Assembly (NCBI RefSeq): GCF_036373705.1
Contig: NC_089858.1
Span: forward strand, 14,751,249-14,815,248
DNA: 64,000 bases
Origin: Amia ocellicauda
Taxonomy: Eukaryota > Chordata > Actinopteri > Amiiformes > Amiidae
Direction: 5' to 3'
The notes under the pieces were generated by a model. That model made no database searches and was not told the origin of the DNA. It worked only from the letters and a program-made list of their open reading frames with translations. Position numbers and translations under genes: made by a program. Shown in pieces: positions 50,497-63,961 of the stretch (position 1 is its first letter; the number at the start of each line of letters is the position of its first letter).

Positions 50497-53400
50497 GATA
50501 GTGGAGTGACCCATATACAAAGCTGTTTATTGTATGACATTGTATTTACTTACTTTTTTACTTACCTACTTACTTACGTAATGCATTGTTTTTGTTAATA
50601 ATTTGCACATTCCCTCTGAGCTTTTGGATTAAAAGTTCACAGGGAGGTGATCTGAGCATGACAGTGTTGCAGGGCGTTCTATGCCATCTTGTGAACATGT
50701 AGTCTGATTGAGCTGCAGGAGGATGTTAATGAATGCAGGTGTAGAAGGGTGCTGACTGCCGCCACACTCTTCCTTCCATCAGAAAGGTGACTGTTTTCGT
50801 CGGCACTGTTTTCTGGTGGCAGGGAGAGAGCGTAGTGCGGCCCCAGCCCTGGCAGTACTGTAGCTGTGCACTATCCTCACGGTGTGGCTCTGCAGCCCTG
50901 TCCTCTCCAGCTCTCTCCGTAGACCAATGCTGCCGCCCCGGTACAGAGAAGTGATGAAAGAAGCATTTGTTTCCATAGAGTTAAGCATGAGCAGCTATGT
51001 GTGGCATTTGTCTGGTTTAAATTTAGTGTAACTGAAGCTACTGTTGGCGGGACTGTATCAACATGACAAGGATGGGTTACACAGTAAAAAAAAAGTCATC
51101 AGAGTCTCAGATGCATGCCTATATATTTACTTTTAATATAATTTAAACTTTTTTTTATTTAAAGGTTAAACATATATATATTTTTTAAACTTTAGTATAC
51201 ATTAACTGTATACTAAATACGCTTATGAATGTTTACCCTATATTTAACTGCACCCTCAAATTATTGTAATTTGTTTTTTGTTAAAAATAATAGACTAATA
51301 CATAAATCGCACAGATGCTTTTTTTCATATTCTGTGTGACTCGCTCTTTTTAGCGGGACAAGTTGAATTGCCTGAGAGAGAGTGAGAGAGTGAGTGTTTT
51401 AAATGTGTATTACGGGTCATTGTAGTAAGCCTGGAGGTATTACACTCTGTCACATCCTAACTTAAGGGCCTGACGATACTGACACACAGTACTGCATGTC
51501 AAATGAAAGGAGAGAGTATTCTCTCGCATGAGGCAGCATCGCTAGGCTGTTCTTTTCATAATCAAGCCCCTGTATTGGATTTCACCAGTATTCTTCTGTG
51601 CGGACCCACACATTGTGCGCCTGCTGCCTGTGTGTTTGAATGGGGAGACGAGGAGTGGCAGCCGACTTCGCCTTCTGCTTTCTCCTTCCTCTGTGGCAAG
51701 CAAACAGCCTGGCTTCCTGCTCCTGCCAGACTTTGGGGCAGTTTTTATGTTTGTCTGTTCGGTTGTTTGCTCTGTCTCAAGGGACAGTAACTGTGGTGGT
51801 GTCCAGCAAACATCTCTTTTCAAATGCATTTGTGTTCTTTACTTTAGGAATGGCTTTGTAAATTAGTTTTCTGCCTGGCTGGATAAATGACCTACTTCAA
51901 TCAAGCCACTTTGTTTTTGTTGTCATTCAGATTTATTAATTAAGTTGGTAACTAATATAATGTATGGCATTGTGAGCCCACCCAGATGTAGCATTGCTGA
52001 GGATGCACATGTGTTCCTGGACTGTGGCCTCACTCTGCTGATATACCTTTCAGGGCATAGGAAAAGCTGAAAAACACATTAGTGACCTTCTGACCCAAGG
52101 TGCGTTGGATGGATTACAATGATGCGGAAGACTGCTCTCCGTGTCTGTGCCGAATGAATACCGTATGGGGGAAGTGCAGTTTGTTGGCCCTCCTCCCAGA
52201 TGTTAGTGGCTAAACCTTTGCTGTCAGTTACAGGAACAGCGGCTGCCTCGCAGCGTCCCCAGGGCTGACCTTTCACCTTGCCCGTGCTTCCTGCTGTGCA
52301 AAGGTCCCACTTGCACAATTTGGAAACCAAGCAATTCTTTGCTGCTGTTGTGTAAGTGAGCGATTTCGGTGGCAGGAGACTGCTGTTGGCGACTGGGCCC
52401 AAGAGTGAATGATTGTGCAGAAAGCTGTTCCTCTCTTTCTTATAGATATTTTACTGTATTGCTGTTTTCTGTTATTTTTAAAGCTCTACACCATTGATTC
52501 AAATTTACATAAAAACAATTGTGCGAACTGTTTTGTAGGTGTGTTTTTTATACTACAGTTCAGCCTGTTGGTATTTCTTAGAGCAGTGCTCTGAAGACAC
52601 AAACATTAACCTTTAATTTGTTTTTCCCCTTTTGGTGATAAGTTGAGCTTTGTGAAGTTCAGAGTGCGGGAGAGTTAGGAAGCAGGTGTTTTTCTTCTTA
52701 ATTAAACTTGGTTCAGCATACAAAACTAAATCAGAATCTAATAATCCTTTGATTATATCAGAGATTTGATTATCCCCTATCTGTTGGCTTACTGTTTTGG
52801 TGAAGAAGTACCTTCCAGCTCTGATGGTAAAGCATTTGTCAATATTGTGCCCCTGGGCATGTAACTAAATTCTCCACTCCTTGCCAGTGTGGCTTGAAGT
52901 GGGGAAAATGTTAATACCAGCTGTTATTATTGCCAAGTAACTTTAAGTTATGTGATTTGTGTCCTTTGTGTTGTGGAAATCCACTATAAACAACGAAGTG
53001 CAACTCTTTCGGGCCGTTAGCTAAGGCCTTTGCAATGCAGTGCTGGTAGCTGTGTTGTGTTTGGCATTGGAGAGCAAGCAGACTCTCTCCCTCCCTGTCT
53101 CTCTGCACTTGCCCAGACCCTCTGTTTGTACATGTCAGCTTCATGCTATTTTTGTACTTCAACATTTGTAAAGGTTACTCTGAATTTGTTCGCCAATTCA
53201 GTCTCGTATCTCTTCTTTCTCATCTAAAGAGCTATGTCTCCTTCTCTCAACACTTCTTTCTCTCTCTTTCTCTCCCCCCCCCCCTTTCTCTCTCGTGTTT
53301 GGTTTAGGCAGATGTACAGTAAACCATGACAGATTGTTTAAATGTCACTCGGCATGCTAGCACCATAACCCCGGATGTTATCTACACCTTGAGGTTATTG

Positions 53401-56400
53401 CAGGCAGTTTGCTGCCTCCCCTGGGCATGGCACAGAACAGGGCTCTTGGTATTTAAGGATAATTGGGATTGGAGGCAGATAAACAAAACTGTAGTTTTTT
53501 TTTGTGGGGAAACATCTGTCTGTGCATCTTTGGGAGCCGAACGCATTCCAGTTGCTCGGCTCTTGCACGTCCCATTCGCTTGGTGTAGAAGTTTACTTGG
53601 CAACAGTTCACCTTCTCTCACTGTAGGGCATGGTTCGCCACAACATGAATACAGATACTGACACTATAATGAACAGTTGTGACAATAATGGTAAAGATTA
53701 TTCTTGGACAACATGGCTCTGGATACTTTTAACTCCTTTCCTGGCAGAGCTTGGTTCTGCTTGCCTGGAAATCTGTACAGAAGCAGCCTAAAAACAGTCC
53801 TTAAACCCTCAGAAGACAAAGTAGGGCTGAACATGTTTTCTGCTTTGCATGTTACAGGATAGTTTTTGCGGTAATCGAATGGTGTACGCACTCATTCCTT
53901 TATTTATTATTTTATAAAAAAATATATATATATTTTAAAAATGCATAGAATAAGGTATAGAAAGTAACCAGACAAACAACCAACCACAAATAAAAAAAAA
54001 AAAAGTCCCAATTGCATTGTTGTCAGGGGAGAAACAAAGTTCAGGGGGTCACTGTCTGGCTTATTTATCCCATAATGTCATCACAGCATGAAGTCGCTAA
54101 TTGGGCATCTTTTTTTAGAAGCTCAACATATGCTAATGATGGCTTAGGTGGTGCTTCAGTGAAAGACGTCAGCAGGTGATTTGTGATATAACACAACCTA
54201 TATTGCTGCAGGAAGTACTGATTAATCTCTGCTTTGCTCACCTCATCTCTGCACCCAAACTTAACTCGGTCAAGTATGGGAGGCATTTTGAGGCATTTGT
54301 TTTCAGTATTCCTACCCACATCTACAGAAAATAAATTCACAGAGAAAAAACAACAACCCACGATCAGATACAGGGAGGAATCATTTTTTTCACAGTTTTA
54401 TGCTGTGCTTGCTTTTCAAAATGTCAGTTCTCTTCCAACAGTAAAAATCCCCCCCCCCCCCCCAAAGGAAGCTTGAATCACAGATGAGATGTTTTGTTGA
54501 GTGTCAGTTAGGATCAAAACCCTGCCACACGTGTCGGCAGGATTCCCCACCGGTGTTTTTTTGACGCCGCTGAAGACTTGCGCTGAAACGTCTGTTAACC
54601 AGGCAAGGTTGTGTGTTTAGAAAGCAGAGGGCAGATTGCCAACAGTTCTTGGAAAGGAGTAAAGCAAATCTGCTGTATGATGCAGGTTACTTCAACTCAG
54701 GCAGAAAACTGCAATGCTTTTTCCATGGCCTGTATTTTTGGTCGTATTATCAGTTTTAGATTTGTTCTTTCCAAACTAGAAAAGCCTTTTTCCATCCCCA
54801 ACTCCCCCCTTAGTTTCCCTAAATATTAGCCAAATACTTTTACATTATTGAAAGTTCCTCAGGAGGGACATTGACAGCCATGTGTTGTCTGGCCAGTGTT
54901 TCCTTATGCAGGAAGAGGAACAGGAGACTCTTGCCTCAGGGTCAGGGTATTGCCACATCCTGAGGCAGCCCTGTGATGATTTCTTAAGCCAGGGCTGCCA
55001 GATGAAACCGAAAGGAGAAACGGCTGCAGCACAAAAGCTGTTACATGGGAAGTGTAAGCAGAGCTCTTTTTAATCTACCAGCTCTCAAGAAAACCTGGGT
55101 AAGGTTACCTTGGCTTTTTCAAAAAAGGATATTGAGTTTGTTCCCTGCCTCTGTTGGCACAACGCAAACGATACAGAGGGGGGGGATTTACATTTACACA
55201 CTTGCACACACTTTTACATACACACATTCACACACACTCACAGTCATGCAGTCATACTGTTTGCCTGGTAGTGTACATAGTATAGAGTCAGAACTTAACT
55301 AGACCTTAAGAGAGCTTGCTGCTACAAGTTTTTTTTATCTTCCAGAGAGTTAAATGAGTTGTTATTTAAGATGGCAGAAGGCCTGGGTGAGCATGCCTGT
55401 GACAGTGTGAGCAGGGATCAAAGTGCTGTATGAGCTGGGTGCTCCAAATGTGGCCAGGGGTGTCAGCTCCTTGGTTTACATAACAGGTAGAGAGTCCTGA
55501 CACAGGTTTCCTGCTCGAGGAGTTTTAGAAAGCTGTAGTAGCAGCCTGACCCCTTAGTGCTTGACAGTGCTTTATCCGGCTGAGAGAGCCGCTGCTGACG
55601 TGGGCCCTGAGAGCAACGCAACTGCCTGTGTTGTCAGCCCGGGCCGAATCACCCTGCCACTCCTGTCACAGAGGATCCCTGCCCTTATTTTCACTCGGGT
55701 GTGTCATTAACGGGCCTAGGCCATTGAAGACGTGCTACCCAGTTAGCGATTTCCTGCTATTATTAGCGTAAGAACACCAAAGCCTATTAAAGTTCTTTAT
55801 TTAACAGGGTGTGTTGTCTGCTGTGAGGCTGGTTTAGTAATGAATGACGCTTCTGGATAAGTCTTCAGCGGCCAAAGAGGCTTCTTCTGACAAGCTGTGG
55901 GACTCCACATACTGAGCTTGCTTAAGTGGGCATGACTAATATTGCTTGGTGCTATATTGCACAGGTGCTTAAAAGGCTCACCCATGCCATTTTATTATAA
56001 TTATGGTCCGCAGTAGTAGAAGTAGTATTGTAATTTTAAATGTTTTCCCAGTACGTTTCCAATAGCCGCTGTCCCTTTGCTTTGTTTCAACACACCATCT
56101 CTGTTATGTCTATGGAAAGACACAGATATGAGTCTGAAGTTCTCACTGACCTTGCTGACTGTGTTTGCAGCCAGGGGTGCTCTCTCCTCTTGGGGAAGAC
56201 GTGCTTGAACCCAGTCCACCCCCCCACCAACAACAGGTGTCCTTTAGGCCACGCCAGGGTGTTTTCCCACTTGGCCCAGTAGTCGAAATTCAAACCCGCA
56301 GTCAGATGGCTGTCTAATCTGGGAAGGGGGTAATGGTGAAGGAGGTTGGGGTGGGGGTGCTGGAATCCCTTAAGATGTGGGATGCTGCCTGAGCTGTGGG

Positions 56401-59400
56401 AAGACAGTCTTCAGTTAATTTAAAATTATATTAAAAAATAATAGATATTTATATATATTTTAAACTGCAGTCCATGTTCAGTTTCATATTCTGCTGGTTG
56501 AGAATATGTTATGGTTAATGGCTTCCACCTTTGGGTTCTAGCTCACCTCCTGCTTCCTGGCCCTATACTATCCCTCTTGTTAAGGAGGACCAGAAGCTAC
56601 ACAAACATACTGTATGTTTCAATGAGAGCAGTCAAGTTACTGATCCTTCTCATTTTAAACTGTTACTGCCTGCTGCACCCTGTGGGTCCCCATGCTATGT
56701 CTGTCTCCTTCACAGGTTCTCTTCTCGCCTGGGGAGTGACCCTCCTCTGAAACTGCAGAGACCCTGAGCAACTAAAGAGGGGGCTGTGGTCACCTCTCCA
56801 CTTTCCCCTTCCCCCCCTTCATTTACTTTGCCAAACCATGCAAATGAACTGTAGCCTGTGATGTGAAATTAAATAACGAGCCTGTGTCTCTGGAAAGGGG
56901 GGAAAAATAAATAGCTGAGAAACAACAGACAGATTTTTGTTTGTTTGCTTATTTAATTAAAGGGGATAATTAATAAAGGGAACACATTTGATTTCTGCAG
57001 TTATGAATTGATCTGTAATTCAGGAAGCTTGTAGGGATATTTAAGTTTTCTATTGCCATTAAATAGGCTGTTGGTTTTGCTTTAGCATTTCATTTACCTC
57101 ATTCCTTTGCCTTTTGGTTATTTTAATTCAGTTTGTCTTGTTGAAATTGATCCTGAGCTACATGAAAAGATGAAGTCTGAAGCATTTTCTTTTCAAAGTC
57201 GCATTTACATTATACAGACAATGAACCACATTAGCACGTAATTATGAATGAATATTTTCTCTGATCTTGAAGATGTTTGTACATTACTGTGTAACAAGTA
57301 AAATTCATGCAAGTTTATTTTCGAGATGAAATCATCCTCCTTTTAGGAAACGTCACGCTAATGTAGTGCAATAAGTTAAATTATTATTTTGTGCATTTGA
57401 TTTTCTGGACTCCACATCATTTTATAGGTTGTCCAGTCAATCTAAATAATAGAAGCTGGTAGCTGGAAATGTTTTGAATAGTGACAGTAGGTAATTCCAA
57501 CGGTGGGAGAACTGGCATTTTTGCTCTGTTGAAATCTGTGAGGTAACAAGGCGCGAGATGACTGCAAGTTTAAGTATAAGCTACAAACATGTTGCTTTGT
57601 GTGTAGTAATTCCCGATTTTTTTATTTATTTATTTATTTATTTATTTTTTTTTTCTATTTTTTTTTCCCATACAATGGCACCTGTGGGCCTGGCATGCAG
57701 TGCCTGCCACTTGCCTTTTATGTCTGTAGTTGGCAGATTAAACACATGTAAATGTCATGGTTTTCTTCCCTTTTTAAAAAATAAATGTAAAAGATCTATC
57801 TCTAAATAAACAAGGGTGAGCAGTTAGAGCACTCCTGAAGACCCCTTGGGCTGGTGGAAATGATCAGTCACTGACACTAGACAGACCCGTCTGAGAAGGC
57901 CCAGAGCTCCTGTACACAGACACCGTGTCACAGGGCAGGGGGCTGGCTGACTCATCTGGACTGTTCCAGATCTCGACTTTTCTCAAAGTTGGCACTGGCC
58001 AGGCACCGCGGCAGTGAAGTTCACAGACGGCATGCTTGTGTTTTCACCCCCATGGGGCGGTTGTGCAGGACACTTTGTGGGCGGCCGTCTGAGAGCTGTG
58101 TGTTATTAATAGTACAGCACCACTGCTGTGTTGACAGCCACGAGAACACACAGTTGTGTGAATTGGTTTTCTGAGCACCATTGTTCATCAGTTCCCGTCC
58201 CAGTGACTCTCTCATATATCCCTAGCCGAGATCTCTTAATTTTATGTTAATGCGGCTGTTATTTTGGTCACAGTTCATCAGATAGTTGTGGCTTGTTTGC
58301 AAATAGCGACCTTTATCTGTTTTATACTAACTTAATAATTCACTAATACGAGAACAAGATCAATGAGGTAGTGGTGCTTTGTTTACTTTCTTCCTTCTTA
58401 TCACCTTGCTGGCACTGCAGCAAAAGCAAAACTTAAAAATAAATAATCATAATTAAAAAGATTTGTCCGGTTCCTACTGCAATGGATTTATTTTTTAATG
58501 TTTTGCTTGTATTCCCTTTATATAAATACTTGTGTATTTATTTTTGACATTGTGTAATGCATACAGGATTCATCTTTTGAAATTGTTTAATTGGATCTTG
58601 TCTCATCAGTTTTCCCTTTTTTGAATATGAATCTCTCTGAACCCCTTCTTGGTTTTTAATGTATTTTATTTTAGCAGTTATCAAGGAAAGGTGTCTGCCT
58701 AATATTTGTCAAAGGCTCACAGAGTGCTTCTCGGTGTCACAGCTTCTCCCAGCGTCTCGTTGTCAGTTATGCCCAGTGCCTCTTGTTAATTTGCATTCCA
58801 CTCAAGGCTTATTTGTGATTCACTTTGCACTTTCATATTCATTATAATGATGACTAATCGGTGGTTTTACTAATTGCTAAGTGATGTGTGGTGTATTCCC
58901 CTCAATATGTTTAAGAAATCAGTATCTCTGCTCTTTTTGAATATTTATTTTTTACCTTTCTTTTGTTCTTTTCCTTTCTCTCAGATCTAGAGCCAGATGA
59001 CAGTACGTCCTTTTACATCTTCAATGTTGATCAGAACCAGTCCGCAGTCAACCAGCCCATCGGGATCCCTCGCCATGGCCTGCAGCCACCACCGCCCCGG
59101 CTACAGGCGCACAAGAGCTATGACTCCACCTGCGATGCCCAGGGCAGCAAGTACAGCCCTATGGGTGGGCACAAAGCCTTCGAGTGCCCCAGCATCCAGA
59201 TAACCTCCATCTCCCCAAACTGCCCCCAGGGCATGGAGGCCAGTGAGGACGGTCTGCAAACCAATGGGCCGGACAATGACTACCACGATAGACCTTTATC
59301 CAGGGACCACCTTTACCTTCCGCTTGACCACTCGTACAGGGACTCCTCCCTGAGCCCCAGCCCAGCCAGCAGCATTTCTTCCAGGAGCTGGTTCTCTGAC

Positions 59401-62400
59401 GCTTCTTCGTGCGAGTCCTTCTCCCACGTGTACGACGACGTCGACTCTGAGCTCAATGAGGCAGCTGCCCGCTTCACGCTGGGCTCTCCGTTGGCCTCTC
59501 CCGGAGGCTCCCCGCGGGGCTGTCCCGGAGACGAGCCCTGGCAGCCGCACTACGCGTTCACCCACTCGCTGTCGCCTCGCCAGTCTCCCTGCCACTCTCC
59601 CCGTACCAGCATCACAGACGAGAACTGGCTGAGCCCACGGCCAGCCTCCAGGCCCTCCTCTCGCCCAACATCACCCTGCGGAAAGAGGCGCCACTCTAGT
59701 GCCGACATCTGCTACGCAGGGTCCCTGTCGCCCCACCACTCGCCCAGCCCCTCTCCCGGCCACTCCCCCCGCGGCAGTGTGACGGAGGACACCTGGATCA
59801 ACAGCCCCGGCCTGCACAACGTGCAGGGGCTGGCCTCTGGCCTCTCTGCCTTCCAGTGCTGCCCCTCCGAGGCCGACATTCCCTCTAAAACCAGGAAGAC
59901 CTCTCAGGATCACACAGCCATGCAGCCAGGCAAGAGTGAGCACTTCCTGGAGGAGGGGGGCAGTGGCTCCCCTGCCCTTGAGTCCCCCGTGGACGATGGC
60001 TCGCATGGGCTGAAGAAGGATGGCCCTGGGGAGCAGTTCCTGTCTGTTCCCTCACATTTCACCTGGAACAAGCCCAAGCCAGGACACACACCCATCTTCC
60101 GGTAGGAAACTCTCTCAGTTTTATTTCTTTAAAACAATCTAAAGAAAATATCTGTAAATGTTACTGGTAATTCGGTCCAGGGTGACTGTTGGGGTGCAGA
60201 CCTGCTGCTTTCCATGACTCATGACTGTCTGCTGTTCCGTGGCCGCTTTAAAGCTCCTGCGGAGAACCCAGAAGGCAGGTTTGTGTCACCATGTGGCGAG
60301 TACCCCAGTAAATTAGTTTTCGTTAGAGGGGGGGAGGAGGCGGGGGACTGGGGGGGCTGGGATGGTTTCTAAATGCTTACTCAAAAGCATGTGTTTTTTT
60401 TCTTTTGTTTCTGTGCACTCAAACAGCTTTTCTGACTTTATAACCACCTTGTAAATCATGTTCATCCTTTGGTGGCTGAATGCATGGAATAAATCTCACA
60501 TGCTAGCTTCTTGCTCAAGGAAAAAATGGAATATTTCCACTGTACACATAGTACAGTTTGAGGAACCTGAACAATGTTTGTCCCAAAATAGTTGCTGAAG
60601 CAACATCTTCCATGAAAATCACAAAATGGTAAACTTTTTTTTTATATAGTAAGCTGAGTTTCAGCATTTGTAGAACACTATAACAGATGGTCTATACCAC
60701 CAACCTGCCCAACATCTATAAAATCCTTTATCTAACAAACAATTTACACTGTCCTTTTTTCAACAAGTAGCGTGGAAAAAAACAAAGTGTTCGAAAGAAA
60801 GCTTTATTAGTCAGCACATAAATTAGTCATCTCAGAAACCTAGCTTTGACAGGGTGGCACTATTCAAGACACTTTCTTTATGTGAGAGAAATGCATTTTG
60901 AAGATTTACAATGTCCATATCAAAGGGATGCATCAAGTTACTTTTTTATAAATATTTTCTCATCATGAACCTTAATCGAGTGTAAAAACGATACGTGTGC
61001 GTGCTCTAATAAAGACAGTTGAACTGTAAAGCTAAAAGCCCACAAAAGGGAACTATACTCAATTAAATCTCTGTTCAAGAATCCCCCTTTTTAGTGCTGG
61101 CCTTGTTAATGTGCACTGGCCCTTGACATTGTGAATCCAGATATTGCAAAGGCTGGAAAGCACAGGCGGCACTGCAGAATTAAAATACCCCCTTGTTTCA
61201 CCAGCAAGCACAATGCACAGGGCTGTGGTCTTGGGTGACTGTTTTGGTGTGAATTTATTCACGCACACACACAAACATACATACAAATATATACACGTGT
61301 GTGGATGAATTATGAGAGAGCAGATTGGGAGTGGTAGCGCTTTAAAATCTGTGTTCAGAGAGCTACAGTAACTGTGCTTTTCTAGTGACTGTGGCCCCTT
61401 AATTAGTGTGCAGATTGATTAATGCCCTCTGCATTCCGCACTAATTACATCCGTGTTTCATTTAAAAACTTTTTATTTTCACAATGATATTTACTGCCAC
61501 GAGAGCCTGCTGGCCCTGCGTTGCCTAAACCACTTAATGAGAAACCCACGGAGCAGAATGACAGACCCCGACATGTGGGTGTAGGGCAGCTCAATCACAA
61601 ACGCAAAGCCCTGTTTGAGTCACTGGCATGGTGTCCCCTGTCTGCAGAAGGAAGCGTTTCTTCTTGAGATATGTAGCTGAGATGGCAGTTGTGATTCCTT
61701 GCCATGCCTTCTGCCACTATATAGTAGACTGGGCTCGGGTCAGCTGAGTTTCTGCTCCAGGGAAGTAGCAAACTTTTTTGAAGTGAAGTATAATCGGTGT
61801 TGGACTTAATGCGACTCCCAGCTGCTATGAGACCGAGCAGGGTCCCTGAAGAATGGTTACTGTGTAGCCGGTTAGCAGGAATACTGCTAACAGACTCGCA
61901 TTTCCTACTTTAAACACAGGCATGTGTGATTCTGTGCACACTCCCACACTCGCTGGAATAACCCAGCGCTTCTCTGCTAGCCATCTTTACCTTGACCTCC
62001 AGTCCTGAGATGGCTGTTGTTTGTACAGAATGAACTGTGGATGTTTGGTTTCCACATTATTATAAGGGAGTCGCTGCCAAACATAGCCCAATATATCTGG
62101 GAAACTAAATGTTCTGAGATACTGGCTTTTGATTTATTTTGATAATTATTATGATTTATGTATGTATGTATTTGATTTAAACCAAAAATCTTTCACAGCT
62201 TCTTTTAGGCATAAACTGTGTGATTTGAATACCTTCCAACTAAATAACCCTTTGCCTCACGCATTTAGGAAACTGAGTATTAACTTGGTCGAGAGGGAAC
62301 CAGAATGGACTTAATAGTCCTAGTGTCTTAGTGTGGCGTCTGGTTCTGCATACGTGTTTGCTGTGAATTCTCAGTTTTTTGTTCAAGAACGAACCTGCCT

Positions 62401-63961
62401 GCATTTCCATGCACACGTGAGTTTGGGACCTGTTCTCCCTACACAAGTCATCAGCAGCATTAAAATGTAGCCTGTGTATTTGATACTATGCCACCATATG
62501 TTTAAGTAAACAAATGACCCACAGCAGTAAGCTGAAAGGAATGCAGTAGCTCGTTAACATCAGCACTAAAAATGTCAGTCCCTTTCACGATCCAGAGAAA
62601 TGTAATCGTCTATACCGATGATCATCCACCCTGAGGCTGTCCTGCTGTATTGTGGACCTACTGCCCTTACAGACGACTGAGAATAATGATAATGAAGCTG
62701 CAGTTATTATTATTGTGACACTTTGCTTAATTAAATTCTATAGGAGATATTTAGCGATCTCCTCTATTCAACCATATGCATGTGCATTGCTCTGTTAGAT
62801 TTCAAATCCTAAGAAGATTGCCTGTGTTTAGTGGGTTGATTGGTTTTGAATGGACACAGTCTTGTCTTGGTAAGTTGGTAAGTAGGAACATTCATTAAGA
62901 CATTATTTTCCTACAACATATTGCTGCTACAGTGGGGAGGAAACGTTGTCATCCTGTATCTGTAAATAGACCTGAAACACCTGTACTACGTGCATGCCAA
63001 GTGTTGTAGGAAAATTGGCTCAACTTTTTTTTTTTTTTTTTTTGGTACATCCTACAAAACCATACTCATTTGCTTAATATAAAATAATCTGTGGTGTTTT
63101 ATATCAAGGAGACACTGAACAGAATGTGCCCTGTGATTGGCAGTGAGATTGTTTCAAGTTTTTTTTTTTTTTTAAATGCAGCTGTTCAAATACGACTGCA
63201 GTCTCAATAAATACAGCCTGGCCGGAGGCAGGTATTGACAGAAAAATACAAAGCTTGCAGTGTGTCTGTAGGCAAACTCACAGCTTTCCAGAAATTGTGC
63301 TGTGTTTTGTTTCTCTGCACTTTTTTTAGGTAGACATTTTTATGCTTTCTGCTGTTGCTACAAAATGTTACTTCATTGTCCCAGCAAGACCCCCGTGATT
63401 TTCAAATGATACACGGAAGAGTATCATAATAAATAGTTACACAGGGATTGTGCTACATTTGAAACCTCACACTTGCCTGTTTGCATTTAAATAAGAACTG
63501 GGTAAACAATTGCTATGAAATGTAACTTTCTTTGCCTACATTGTACTACAATCTGCTACTCTGTCTCCTCAAAGCTGTTGAAAATGCATACTTTGCCTTA
63601 TGGATATATGGATATTTCCCCCACCCACTATATTTCATGGATTTTATGTATTTTCACAGCTGATGTACCTGCTCAGGTGTAGATTCTGAGTATGGTACGC
63701 AATAACTGTAGTAAGATAAAGTACATTTACGCAGAAGCTCATTCTTAGTAATTCACTATGTGTCACAGTGTTCCTGACAGTATGTGTCTGTCTTACAGAA
63801 CATCCTCCCTGCCTCCGCTGGACTGGCCCCTGCCCAGCCAGTTTGGACAGTATGAGCTGAAGATTGAGGTCCACCCCAAGGCCCATCACAGAGCCCACTA
63901 TGAGACAGAGGGCAGCCGGGGGGCAGTCAAGGCATCTTCTGGAGGGCATCCTGTGGTCAAG
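40246..63961 (+). CDS. nfatc3: Nuclear factor of activated T cells, cytoplasmic 3 (first three coding exons; gene continues to the right)
   Basis: Exons 40246-40336, 58985-60101 and 63799-63961 join in frame into 457 residues. NFATC3 is a calcium/calcineurin-controlled transcription factor held in the cytosol by phosphorylation and moved to the nucleus on dephosphorylation. Visible features: acidic N-terminus [14 protein letters not shown]; calcineurin-docking PSIQIT (99-104); serine-rich region [20 protein letters not shown] (162-181); SP-repeat boxes near 198-209, 227-238 and 279-295; nuclear localisation signal GKRRHS (263-268); and the opening of the Rel-homology domain with [15 protein letters not shown] (434-448), the DNA-contacting loop. 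The match to NFATC3 is stronger than to NFATC1, 2 or 4 because the exon 1 start MTTANC and the [18 protein letters not shown] and GHTPIFR phrases are those of NFATC3. The DUS2 neighbour agrees. The remaining exons (rest of RHD, TIG/IPT, C-terminus) lie past the window. Confidence 0.96.
40583..40743. repeat. Three-copy ~54-bp tandem repeat in nfatc3 intron 1
   Basis: Copies start at 40583 (GAACTTGGTGAAGTTTAG), 40635 (CAACTTGCTGAAGTTTAG) and 40690 (GAACTCGGTGAAGTTTAG). Each continues with a TGTC-x-x-TTTGTT block and a TTTTATATCGCT-like end. Spacings are 52 and 55 nt. Divergence between copies shows it is not very recent. Confidence 0.8.
49953..49992. repeat. (TA)n microsatellite in nfatc3 intron 1
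   Basis: About 20 uninterrupted TA dinucleotides in AT-rich intron DNA. Confidence 0.95.
58985..60101 (+). CDS. nfatc3: nfatc3 coding exon 2 (calcineurin-regulated region)
   Basis: The acceptor TCTCAG and phase 1 complete the Asp of DLEPDD. The donor is GTAGGA in phase 2, splitting Arg403. The exon encodes nearly the whole regulatory half: the PSIQIT docking site, serine-rich region, three SP-repeat boxes and nuclear localisation signal. It is far more GC-rich than the introns on either side. Single large second exons like this are typical of NFAT genes. Confidence 0.96.
60102..63798 (+). other. nfatc3: nfatc3 intron 2
   Basis: No coding sequence is recognised. G-rich tract near 60325-60360, poly-T runs near 63026-63044 and 63159-63173, and ordinary AT-rich intron DNA. 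It ends with the acceptor TCTTACAG. Confidence 0.8.
63799..63961 (+). CDS. nfatc3: nfatc3 coding exon 3 (start of Rel-homology domain)
   Basis: It encodes [20 protein letters not shown], then [20 protein letters not shown] and [14 protein letters not shown], phase 2 in and phase 0 out, with donor GTGAGG at 63962. [11 protein letters not shown] is the DNA-recognition loop conserved in all calcium-regulated NFATs. Only 39 nt of the next intron are in the window. Confidence 0.96.

Larger units (their letters stand above)
40337..58984 (+). other. nfatc3: nfatc3 intron 1 (18.6 kb)
   Basis: No further coding exon is recognised. Contents seen: a three-copy ~54-bp tandem repeat (40583-40743), an (ATT)n pair around 44471-44530, (GT)n at 48196-48223, (TA)n at 49953-49992, poly-T at 50463-50493, a poly-C at about 54448-54462, CT/poly-C tracts near 53255-53295, and (TTTA)n near 57616-57645. 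A GC-richer, CpG-bearing patch at 47900-48130 stands out from the AT-rich surroundings. Long introns of regulatory genes commonly carry enhancers, but none can be named from sequence alone. Confidence 0.8.

Noticed and set aside
59296..60006. Minus-strand frames of about 100 codons opposite nfatc3 exon 2
   Set aside because: They are shadows of the GC-rich exon, with Arg/Gly/Ala-biased composition and no homology.
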